Origin: an uncultured Trichococcus sp.
Lineage (GTDB): Bacteria; Bacillota; Bacilli; Lactobacillales; Aerococcaceae
NCBI RefSeq assembly: GCF_963663645.1
Contig: NZ_OY760503.1
Coordinates: 755,001-819,000 of the forward strand
Direction: 5' to 3'
Length of the DNA: 64,000 nucleotides
The position numbers were made by a program, and so were the translations under genes. Shown here piece after piece: positions 55,502 through 63,443 of the stretch. Below the pieces are notes generated by a model. The model saw nothing but the letters and a program-made list of their open reading frames with translations. It was not told the origin of the DNA and made no database searches. Numbering within the stretch: position 1 is the first letter of the stretch; each line of letters begins with the position of its first letter.

Positions 55502-57867
55502 TTATCGTTTTTATCTAATACTTTAATAGTAGCTTTTTGCTTGGATAATCTTTCTGCTTCAATTTCTATCGTGACCTCACCCGGTTCTGAACAAAGAACA
55601 ACCGCTAGTGCTTTTCCATAATATGAGGTAAATTGTCCATTCACATAAGATTCTTCTGTCCTTGGATTTGCACTTCCAAATCCAAGGAGCTCTCCACCTA
55701 TAACATGAATATGGAGCAAACGATCGGCATTTGATTCTACTATTCCATTTTTATCTTCAATGTTTATGGGTACATAAACAATCTCCCCAGCCTTTACTTT
55801 CGTTTCTTCAGGATTCACTCCAATGTGAAGGTCTTCTTCAGCACTTATTAAACTGTTTCTGCCGATTTCATAATTGTTTTTGTCATAAGCGATTGCTTCT
55901 AAATGGCCTGCTTTGTACTTTGTATGAAATAGAGCTTTCATTTCCTCTACTTTTTGTCTACCAATTTCTTCCCCATTTAAGTGGAGCACGATAAGATCTG
56001 CATCTGCATATACTTCTACAATTGCATCGTTTCCTACACAGTTTTTCCACGACCAGCTCGGCAAAGCATTTGTTCCACGCCAGACAGATTTGGCGGGTTC
56101 GATTCCTCCGTGGTTAGGCGGCTGAACGCCAATATACGGTTTTTTTGCTGTCCCCCAAACCACAGACGCATACCCTGCTTCGCCGTTATCATTACCTAAG
56201 ATATCAAAGACACCCATATCTGCTAATAGCCAAGGATAGGGCTTTTCAAATCCAAAGTCATCTTCTGAATAAGCCCAAGCCCCTGCACCAACTTCTCCTA
56301 GATAATCCCATGCAGTCCACATGAAATCGCCAATAAGATAGGGATATTTTTTTACCATTTCCCAATTCTTATAAATATCTTGCGGAAACGTTTCACTTCC
56401 ATATAATAAACGATTTGGATTTACTTCCCCTTCAAGCGGGTATCGACCTGATGCATAGTTATATCCAGCTATATCTAATAAATCCAAACCAGGGGAAGTC
56501 GCTATATTAGCTTCTTTTGAATTTGAAGAGTGATTCATCCCTACCCCTATTTTTGAAGTCATAATGTTAAACATTTTGCTACTGTTCGGCAATTGTTGTT
56601 TTTCATCCCTGCCGCCCTCATCTTTATAGATAAATTCCCCTTTTGCAGCCATGGAAACAATCATTAAGTTCATCCCACAGGTTACAGGTCGTGTAGAATC
56701 TAATTCATGCAAGATTGAAATAATTTCTTCTTCCAGTTCCAGTCCTTCTTGACTAGCAGGTTCCGAAACTTCATTTCCAATTGAGTACATAATGACTGAG
56801 GGATGATTGTAATCTTTCTCTACCATTGCTTTCAAATCAATGTGGTATCCTTCTTTAAAATCTAAAGCATAATCATATTTATTTTTTCTGGAATACCACA
56901 TATCCCAAGTTTCATCTATTAGATACATTCCATAGTAATCACAAGCTTTTACCAGAGCTTCAGAGGCAAAATTATGAGAGCTTCTTAATGCATTAAATCC
57001 TGCTTCTTTTAGAATCCTCACCCTTCTAAATTCTGATTTTCCATAAGTTTTAGCCCCTAGAATGCCATTATCATGGTGGATGCACCCTCCCCTCAATAAT
57101 GTTTCTTTACCGTTGATAAACAACCCCTTTGGGCTCCATTCAATTTTTCTAATTCCAAAAAGAACTGATCTTTTTTCTAGAACTCTATCATTCAGTGATA
57201 AAGTAACGTTGCACTCATACAAATGAGGGCTATCATCACTCCATAGCTTAGCTTCGGGGATTGTTAACTCTGCCCTTCCTTCGTTATCTGTTTTTGCGCT
57301 TATGATCTTTTCTCCAGAATCAATAATATCAATGGTCGCGATTCCTCCTGTGGAAGAAACATCAACTAAAATTTTTGCAGGATCAATAGAAATTGTTGTA
57401 ATTTTTACTCCAGTAGGCAAAATATGTATTTTTTCTTGTTCCCATATCCAAACCGGCCGATAAATTCCACTCCCAGTGTACCAACGGCTGTTTGGCATCT
57501 CACTGTTGTCAGCTATTACTTGGATAATATTTTCTTTTCCATACTCCAAAAAAGGATCTGCCTTAATCCAGAATGGACGATAGCCATACGAGCAATAATT
57601 AGCCTCTTTTCCATTTATATTTACTACTGCTTTTTTATAGACACCTTCAAATTCAAAAGTAATTTCTTTTTCTTTCCACTCTAAAGGAACGAAGAAGTTT
57701 TTCTCATAAATATACTTTCCGCCTGAAAAAAAAGCTCCTGCACTTCCCGAGGATTGATCAGCAGTTCTTTCTTCAAAAAGCATGGCGTCATGTGGTAAAC
57801 GAACCTCCTTCTTTTCATCTTGATCAAATTTCCTAAACATCCAACCTTCATTCCAGTCTTTACGCAT
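55498..57867 (-). CDS. Family 2 glycoside hydrolase (beta-galactosidase/beta-glucuronidase-like)
   Basis: Retaining glycosidase of 789 residues. N-terminal jelly-roll (KAVVNINGKEANYCSYGYRPF), immunoglobulin-like domain, TIM barrel with acid/base Glu in YSIGNEVSE (about residue 363) and nucleophile Glu in LYGSETF (about 492), then C-terminal Ig-like DUF4982-type domains. No signal peptide, so cytosolic. LacZ-like galactosidase and glucuronidase activity cannot be separated by eye. ATG at 57867 follows AGGAGGG, and a cre-like site lies 50 bases upstream. Confidence 0.9.
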   Translation of the reverse strand: MRKDWNEGWMFRKFDQDEKKEVRLPHDAMLFEERTADQSSGSAGAFFSGGKYIYEKNFFVPLEWKEKEITFEFEGVYKKAVVNINGKEANYCSYGYRPFWIKADPFLEYGKENIIQVIADNSEMPNSRWYTGSGIYRPVWIWEQEKIHILPTGVKITTISIDPAKILVDVSSTGGIATIDIIDSGEKIISAKTDNEGRAELTIPEAKLWSDDSPHLYECNVTLSLNDRVLEKRSVLFGIRKIEWSPKGLFINGKETLLRGGCIHHDNGILGAKTYGKSEFRRVRILKEAGFNALRSSHNFASEALVKACDYYGMYLIDETWDMWYSRKNKYDYALDFKEGYHIDLKAMVEKDYNHPSVIMYSIGNEVSEPASQEGLELEEEIISILHELDSTRPVTCGMNLMIVSMAAKGEFIYKDEGGRDEKQQLPNSSKMFNIMTSKIGVGMNHSSNSKEANIATSPGLDLLDIAGYNYASGRYPLEGEVNPNRLLYGSETFPQDIYKNWEMVKKYPYLIGDFMWTAWDYLGEVGAGAWAYSEDDFGFEKPYPWLLADMGVFDILGNDNGEAGYASVVWGTAKKPYIGVQPPNHGGIEPAKSVWRGTNALPSWSWKNCVGNDAIVEVYADADLIVLHLNGEEIGRQKVEEMKALFHTKYKAGHLEAIAYDKNNYEIGRNSLISAEEDLHIGVNPEETKVKAGEIVYVPINIEDKNGIVESNADRLLHIHVIGGELLGFGSANPRTEESYVNGQFTSYYGKALAVVLCSEPGEVTIEIEAERLSKQKATIKVLDKNDN

Positions 57868-57915
57868 ATATATGCCCTCCTATACTCTTTATATACTTAA
57901 TAATTTAAAGGTTTT

Positions 57916-57929
57916 GGAAACCGTTTACA
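57916..57929. promoter_or_regulatory. cre-like CcpA site upstream of GH2
   Basis: GGAAACCGTTTACA matches 13 of 14 positions of the catabolite-response element TGWAANCGNTNWCA. It overlaps a possible GH2 -35 (minus TTGTAA, 17 bases, TAAATT). This suggests glucose repression of the glycosidase; a LacI-type operator is the alternative. Confidence 0.55.
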
Positions 57930-58049
57930 ATGCGTTTGCACCCTCTATGATTTTGCAGGTTGTATCATTTCCGCAGGTTTATTTTAAATTTTCCATATTA
58001 AACCAAAAGAAAAAACTAATAAATTAGAAGAGAAATAGTATTTTATTAT

Positions 58050-58231
58050 GCGTACTGTGCTATTAACGTGGATTCTGAAACTTTAGAAATCTGTTCTTCA
58101 GTACGCGTGTTTGCGTCCGACTTCCTTCAGATTCCACCTCACGATGGACACCCTTGTCTTTCGCTAACAGTTCCTACTGCAAAGTCTGTAGTGGACTTTA
58201 ACCACCAAGTTATCACCGATATCAGGCGCAC
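58050..58231 (-). mobile_element. 5' fragment of a group II intron (domain I only)
   Basis: Minus strand from 58231: begins GTGCGCC, the conserved GUGYG start of group II introns. It continues through domain I-like blocks GTCCACTACAGACTTTGCAG, TAGGAACTGTTAGCGAAAG, AAGGGTGTCCATCGTGAGGT, GGAATCTGAAGGAAGTCGGA and CGCAAACACGCGTACTGAAG. Homology fades near 58050. No reverse transcriptase, domain V or domain VI is present. Directly upstream is a small hairpin (AACGCA/TGCGTT) and a T-run, the setting favoured by class C introns. It is a non-functional relic. Confidence 0.7.
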
Positions 58232-58578
58232 AAAAACAACGCAGATGAACGATGTCACTTGCGTTCCAGAAAGTAACTTGTAGAGAAAATTGACGACTCC
58301 TGAATATTGAAAATGAATAGAGCCACCTGTGTGTTTAGTGAATTCTTCCGTAAAGATTTTGAAGGATACAGTCCCGTTCCCTAGATGTTTTTCTGTGAAC
58401 AGATAAAGAAAAGACATATTCTCACATTCGAAGATTTGTGAAAAGATTAAACACATGATTTTATTTCATATAACATCAAATGCTCTTGAAATAAGTACGC
58501 GTGGTCCGTTTCCTCTAATGGTTCATTGAAACAATAAATTGAAAATGCAAATAAATCTCTATTTTTCCTATAACTTTT
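58232..58578. other. Non-coding stretch between intron relic and IS
   Basis: No gene I can support. A 105-codon minus-strand frame runs through here into the intron relic. Its product has no recognisable features and is best explained as chance coding over the relic and its 5' flank. Confidence 0.5.
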
Positions 58579-60238
58579 CCTGAATAATTCATACAATTTC
58601 AAACAGCTATTACTAGCATTGCTGCAACAGCATTTTTCACTTGTTTGACAAACACCCTTAGGGTGTACAAAAAGAACCCCAATCTGATATGGTTAAGTCA
58701 CCACAACACAACCATAGAAAGGGGTTCTCTCAATGGCTACATTACATGAAAAAAAGTTACAATTCAACTCTAAATTGACGGTTTCAAATACGGGTGGAAA
58801 TCTATCCACCGACTCTGGGCTGATTCTCGTCAAAGAATTTATGGATTCCCTTAATTTTTCCGACCTATCAAAACAGCATCTGGAAATAGAGGACAAACGA
58901 CTCTATCATACCCATGATAATTTTTCTTTGATGGAACAGTTGATTTATCAAAACATCGCCGGCTATTCGACCGATTCCTCCGCAAACCTGTTGAAGCAAG
59001 ACCCTATTTTTAAGGTGGTTTTGGATAAATCCAATCTTGCCTCTCAGGCTTCACTTTCCCGATTCTGGGATCGCATAAGCGAAGAAAATATTTCTCAGCT
59101 GCAAGAGCTTAATCAAGCCATGATCGATAAGGTACGGTTGGCAAGAAATACGACGGAAATGATTTTCGACTTGGATTCGACCCATTCAGATACGTATGGA
59201 AACCAAGAGAAAACTGATTACAATGCGCATTATCAAACCAATGGCTACCATCCGTTAGTCGCTTTCGATGGATTGACGGGAGATTTCTTAAAAGCAGAAC
59301 TTCGTTCTGGCAACGTCTACACGTCTACTGGCATTGGCGCTTTTGTGGAGCCGCTTTTTGAACATTATAACCAAGTGGTTCCTGTCAGCAATATTCTCGT
59401 CCGTGGAGATAGCGGGTTCGCTACTCCGGAACTTTACGATCTCTGCGAAGTTTATGGCAGCTTCTTTGTGATCCGCTTAAAAGCAAATCGAAACCTTTCG
59501 AAACTGGCGGAGAGCTTTATTCAGATTGATGACAATCATCCTTGGGATAAAAAAGAAGTCGTTTATTCTTCAACATCCTACCAAGCAAAAAGCTGGTCCA
59601 AAGAACGCCGCGTTTGTATCAAATCGACACGCGAAGCAGACGAGCTCCTATTCCGACATGAATACATCATCACCAACTACTCAAATAACGTCTCTGCGGA
59701 AACAGTCTTTCGGACGTACAGCAAACGTGGCACAATGGAAAACTTCATCAAAGAGGCGAAGAATGGCTTCTATTTTGATAAGACCGATAGCCCTTCATTT
59801 TTAGAGAATCACGCACGCATGATGGTAAGCCTGTTGGCTTACAACATCGTTAACTTTATGCGTACACTTTGTTTTACAAGCGGAGCGGCCAGCATGCAGG
59901 TGGACACAATCCGATTACGCCTCTTTAAGGTCGCAGGTAAACTAGTTCGAACAGGACGTAGACTACTGCTGAAACTCAGTTCTCATCATGTCCATCAGGA
60001 ACTGTTCTATCAAGTCCTTGGAAATATCCAGCAACTCTGTTGGTAAATGAAATGGCTCGAATTTAAAATCGGATTTCTTTTCAAGGGACGAGTGCGTCCA
60101 AATTTGGCTGAATAGCCATGGTTTAACTAAGCAATTTAGATTTCTAAACCTGTTGGAATCTGAAACGTAACAAAAAGTACTGATTTCGGTAAAATTGACA
60201 ACAATGGATCATTTTTGTATAGGTATGAATTATTCAGG
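58579..60238 (+). mobile_element. IS1380-family insertion sequence, copy 2
   Basis: A 1660-bp element with the same 16-bp terminal repeats as copy 1. It is flanked by its own 5-bp duplication CTTTT (58574-58578 and 60239-60243). Same orientation as copy 1, 12.8 kb apart. The sequence between termini appears identical, pointing to very recent transposition. As the outer flanks of the pair do not match, the two copies did not move together as a composite transposon. Confidence 0.95.
58733..60046 (+). CDS. IS1380-family transposase (copy 2)
   Basis: 437 residues, identical to the transposase at 44290-45603 over the whole protein, with the same Asp, Asp and Glu blocks (FDLDSTH, VRGDSGFA, METFIKE-like GTMENFIKEA). 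Intact, preceded by AAAGGGG. Confidence 0.95.
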   Translation: MATLHEKKLQFNSKLTVSNTGGNLSTDSGLILVKEFMDSLNFSDLSKQHLEIEDKRLYHTHDNFSLMEQLIYQNIAGYSTDSSANLLKQDPIFKVVLDKSNLASQASLSRFWDRISEENISQLQELNQAMIDKVRLARNTTEMIFDLDSTHSDTYGNQEKTDYNAHYQTNGYHPLVAFDGLTGDFLKAELRSGNVYTSTGIGAFVEPLFEHYNQVVPVSNILVRGDSGFATPELYDLCEVYGSFFVIRLKANRNLSKLAESFIQIDDNHPWDKKEVVYSSTSYQAKSWSKERRVCIKSTREADELLFRHEYIITNYSNNVSAETVFRTYSKRGTMENFIKEAKNGFYFDKTDSPSFLENHARMMVSLLAYNIVNFMRTLCFTSGAASMQVDTIRLRLFKVAGKLVRTGRRLLLKLSSHHVHQELFYQVLGNIQQLCW

Positions 60239-60402
60239 CTTTTGTAACTTCTATAAAGATGTCCGGTAAATTCTTGAAGTAGCTTTTTACGGACTCGTTA
60301 ATAATGTGATTCTCACATATGCGAATCCCTCATTTTACGTTTTTGTATCATTAGTCTTTAGCCACGAATAACGATGACAACTAGGAATTATCCAAAAATC
60401 TC

Positions 60403-60433
60403 TTGACTTAGAGTCAAGGTTAACCTGTATAAT
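60403..60433 (+). promoter_or_regulatory. MerR-type promoter with 19-bp spacer
   Basis: TTGACT (60403-60408), 19-base spacer, TATAAT (60428-60433). A 7-bp perfect inverted repeat CTTGACT / AGTCAAG (60402-60418) covers the -35. An overlong spacer with a dyad is the hallmark of promoters activated by MerR-family regulators. The regulator is not in this window. The transcript has a 95-base leader before the MFS gene. Confidence 0.6.
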
Positions 60434-60534
60434 GCGCTTATGTTCGGAATTTTCCGGAGACGGTAGGTTGACGAAGAACAAGCTTCCCAAAAGATGTAAC
60501 CGCAATCAAAAATCACTTTTCGAAGGAGAATGAA

Positions 60535-61686
60535 ATGAAAAAACCAAACATGATGTTACTGGTCTTTAGCGCGATGAGCTTTGTGCTGGCCATGACGGCT
60601 TTTGTCTTCAGCGGCATTTTGGACAAGGTGGCTGTTTCGTTGGGCATTTCGGTGGCCCAGTCCGGTCTATTGAACACGATGTATTCTTATGGGGCCGCGT
60701 TCGGGGTGCCGATCACTTTGATCCTGTTCCGGAAGGTCGAACGCAGCCGGATGCTGAAGCTGATGCTGTTTGCGACAATTTTGACGACCTTCGCGCTCAT
60801 CTATGCCCAAAATTTTGTGCAGCTGCTGATTGTCCGGCTGCTGATGGGGATCTCCGCCAACAGCTATGGCGTTTTGGCCATTTCGACGATCTTGGCGCTC
60901 TCTCCCAAGGATCGGCAAGGGCGTTCCTTGGCTTTCTATATCATGGGCAGTTCCCTGGCGCTCGTCATCGGCATCCCGTTGACGCGCGCCTTGTCCTCCA
61001 TCCTGGATTGGCGGAGCATTTTTTGGATATTGAATGGCATGATGCTGTTGTCGCTTGCCTATTTCCTGAAATATTTACCGAAGGCGGATCACGCGTCCAC
61101 CAAACTGAATCTGAAAAAAGAGCTGCAGTTCTTTAAGGACAGGAAAACGTTGCTGCTGCTTGCCTATACGTTGACCATGTTCATGGGGTACAATGCCTTC
61201 TACACCTATGCCACGCCCTACTTGTTGCTGCTTTTCCCTTCCATCGAGCCGCTGATGAGCCTGATTTTGGTTGCGCTTGGCCTTGCCAGTTTCACGGGCA
61301 ATCTGATCGGCGGCCACGTATCGGATGCCATCGGATACGCCAAGTCCATGATGCTCGGGGCGGTGCTTCAGACAGCAGCGATGTTGCTGATTCTTGTTTT
61401 CCAAACGTCGAAGTGGTTAAGCGTGCTCTTCATTATCATGTGGCTGATGAGCGCCTGGTTTACCGGCCTGCAGCTCAACACCGGCATCGCCCAAGTAACC
61501 GAAAACAAATCCAGCTTCATGCTCAGCATCAATGGTTCCTTGATCCAACTGGGCGGTGCGTTCGGCGCCAGCCTGGCCGCCGTCGTCATCAACCTCAGCG
61601 GCATTCAGAGCATTGCCATCGTCACTCTCTTGACAAGTTTAGCGATTGTGCTGATCCAGATGGTTTCGATGAAGAAATATCCTTGA
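60535..61686 (+). CDS. MFS transporter (DHA1-type efflux)
   Basis: A 383-residue, twelve-helix major facilitator of the arabinose-efflux/drug:proton antiporter group. GILDKVAVSLGISVAQSGLL at the N-terminus, then RLLMGISANSYGVLAIST and ALSPKDRQGRSLAFYIMG between helices 2-5, and GNLIGGHVSDAIGYAKSM later are typical. ATG at 60535 follows AAGGAG. Its GC-rich codon use differs sharply from the AT-rich genes to the left. The MerR-like promoter suggests induction by an exported toxic compound. Confidence 0.88.
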   Translation: MKKPNMMLLVFSAMSFVLAMTAFVFSGILDKVAVSLGISVAQSGLLNTMYSYGAAFGVPITLILFRKVERSRMLKLMLFATILTTFALIYAQNFVQLLIVRLLMGISANSYGVLAISTILALSPKDRQGRSLAFYIMGSSLALVIGIPLTRALSSILDWRSIFWILNGMMLLSLAYFLKYLPKADHASTKLNLKKELQFFKDRKTLLLLAYTLTMFMGYNAFYTYATPYLLLLFPSIEPLMSLILVALGLASFTGNLIGGHVSDAIGYAKSMMLGAVLQTAAMLLILVFQTSKWLSVLFIIMWLMSAWFTGLQLNTGIAQVTENKSSFMLSINGSLIQLGGAFGASLAAVVINLSGIQSIAIVTLLTSLAIVLIQMVSMKKYP

Positions 61687-61730
61687 TTCCGACTTGAAAT
61701 CAATCACGAGGACAAAATCAAAACGATACT

Positions 61731-61780
61731 AAAAAAAAGCAAGAACTTCCCACAATCGGGTGAGTTCTTGCTTTTTGTTT
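61731..61780. terminator. Bidirectional terminator between MFS and FGE genes
   Basis: Arms AAAAAGCAAGAACT / AGTTCTTGCTTTTT around a 15-base loop, with T-runs on both strands. It ends both converging genes. Confidence 0.9.
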
Positions 61781-61786
61781 AACTTT

Positions 61787-62650
61787 TTATCCTAGAAGAT
61801 CCTTTATGCAACGGAAGCCGATGTTGTTGGCAGCCGACATTCCAGAATTGCCATTCCGCGCCGCAATCCGATACCTTTTGCAGTAAGACTGGTGGCAAAG
61901 AAATGAGCCGCCTCTTATCGCGTACAGGCCATCATCAGCAGTTTGAAAATTTTGCCAAAAATACTTACCGGATTTGGTCTGAAAGTCTGCTAAATCAATC
62001 CTAGCCGGGTTGCTACACCATTCCCATACGTTGCCGATCATTTGATAGATATCGTAGCCGTTCGGATCGTAATGTTTAGCAGGCGCCGTGCCGGCATAAC
62101 CATCTGACGAATCGTTCAGCATCGGAAAATCCCCTTGCCAGATGTTGCAATGGTGCTGGCTGCCTTCCAACAGTTCAGTACCCCAAGGATACTTCTCTCG
62201 GGTTGTCCCACCTTTCGCGGCTACTTCCCACTCGGCCTCTGTAGGCAGACGTTTCCCCGCCCATTGGCAATAAGCCACCGCATCATTACGGGAGACCTGC
62301 ACAACAGGATGATCCATCCGGTCTTTTAAGGATGACAGCGGGCCTTCAGGATGGCGCCAATCCGCTCCCTCCACGGCATACCACCAAGACATGTTCGGGA
62401 CCAATCGGCTCCTGTTCTTGGTTGCCTCATCCAGGAAATAGTGAAATACAAATGACCAGCCGAAGCGTTCCGCCTCCGTTGTATAGCCCGTAGCGACAAC
62501 GAATTCCCCGAATGAAGCGTTCGTTACTGTCGTCTCATCCATCATATATCCCGGCAGATCGATACTAATTTTTGGCCCTTCCCGATCAGCAAGGAAACCA
62601 TCTGTTCCATTCGTTCCGATCTCATATAGCCCCTCAGGAACTTGAATCAT
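61787..62650 (-). CDS. Formylglycine-generating enzyme (SUMF1/FGE type)
   Basis: A 287-residue FGE-sulfatase domain protein that oxidises a sulfatase cysteine to formylglycine using oxygen. The fold signatures are clear (DETTVTNASFGEF, VVQVSRNDAVAYCQWAGKRLP, IGNVWEWC). The copper-binding/active pair is intact in GGSFLCHQSYCKRYR, followed by NNIGFRC. Presence of both cysteines separates it from non-catalytic SUMF1-like and ergothioneine-type paralogues. No signal peptide. It is last in an operon with a TauE-like exporter and a radical-SAM maturase. Confidence 0.88.
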   Translation of the reverse strand: MIQVPEGLYEIGTNGTDGFLADREGPKISIDLPGYMMDETTVTNASFGEFVVATGYTTEAERFGWSFVFHYFLDEATKNRSRLVPNMSWWYAVEGADWRHPEGPLSSLKDRMDHPVVQVSRNDAVAYCQWAGKRLPTEAEWEVAAKGGTTREKYPWGTELLEGSQHHCNIWQGDFPMLNDSSDGYAGTAPAKHYDPNGYDIYQMIGNVWEWCSNPARIDLADFQTKSGKYFWQNFQTADDGLYAIRGGSFLCHQSYCKRYRIAARNGNSGMSAANNIGFRCIKDLLG

Positions 62651-62666
62651 GGCTGACCCTCCTTAT

Positions 62667-63443
62667 TCAGAATAGCTTATACCCATTGTAGAGATTGATG
62701 GCCAAAACCAGAAGAATGACCCCTTGAAAAACGAACACAACCTTTTTGACGGATAAAAGCCGGCTTGCTTTCGCTCCAACCAAACCACCTAAAACTGCGG
62801 CGGGGATCACATACCACAGAATCTGCATATCATAGCGAGCGAAGCCTGTGGTTACGGCAATGGTTATGAGTTTTGCCAGTTGCGAGAAAAAGATGGTGCA
62901 GATCGAGTAGATGGTCGCTTCCTTGATTGGTAACGAGAACATTACCATCATCAAAGCGACATTGATCGGGCCCCCACCAATTCCCAACAGGCTCGCCAAG
63001 AATCCCAGAACCAATCCGCAAATCAGATACCATCCCGGGTGCATCAAATGGTAGTTCCCAAAAGGATAACGCGTATACAAAAAAGCAAAGATAAGTGTAG
63101 CCACGGTCAGAGCAATCTGAATCAATTGCACTGCACGGTCATCACTCAGGAGATACATTAGTCGTTCAAAAGATATATTCCCTAATATGCCGCCGAAGAC
63201 CGCTCCAACTGAAATCCAACCCACAATGTGCCAGACGACCTTCATGCCCGTCCTTAATTGCCGAACAGTCGACACAACTGACATAGTAAAAACAGCCACC
63301 GTGGAGTAGAAGGAGATAGCCGATACGGAATGCGCCCCAATAAAGTCCAACATCGGTTTGATGATGACCCCACCACCCATGCCAGAGATGGCTCCAACGG
63401 CGTTGGCCAACACAATCACAGTAAAATAGATTATCCCGGTCAA
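62667..63443 (-). CDS. TauE/SafE-family anion exporter
   Basis: A 258-residue membrane protein with about eight helices and the family motif GMGGGVIIKPML in the first loop, repeated as GIGGGPINVALMM in the second half. Family members export sulfite, sulfoacetate or related organosulfur anions. Its start overlaps the stop of the maturase gene by four bases and it precedes FGE by 16 bases. The context suggests removal of sulfate or sulfite, or of sulfonates produced by sulfatase-dependent catabolism. Confidence 0.87.
   Translation of the reverse strand: MTGIIYFTVIVLANAVGAISGMGGGVIIKPMLDFIGAHSVSAISFYSTVAVFTMSVVSTVRQLRTGMKVVWHIVGWISVGAVFGGILGNISFERLMYLLSDDRAVQLIQIALTVATLIFAFLYTRYPFGNYHLMHPGWYLICGLVLGFLASLLGIGGGPINVALMMVMFSLPIKEATIYSICTIFFSQLAKLITIAVTTGFARYDMQILWYVIPAAVLGGLVGAKASRLLSVKKVVFVFQGVILLVLAINLYNGYKLF

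Noticed and set aside
58139-58456. 105-codon minus-strand frame as a hypothetical gene
   Set aside because: Its 3' half runs through the conserved 5' end of a group II intron; coding potential is incidental.
44136-60238. The two IS1380 copies as a composite transposon
   Set aside because: Each copy has its own matching 5-bp target duplication, and the outer flanks (TACCA left, CTTTT right) do not match each other.
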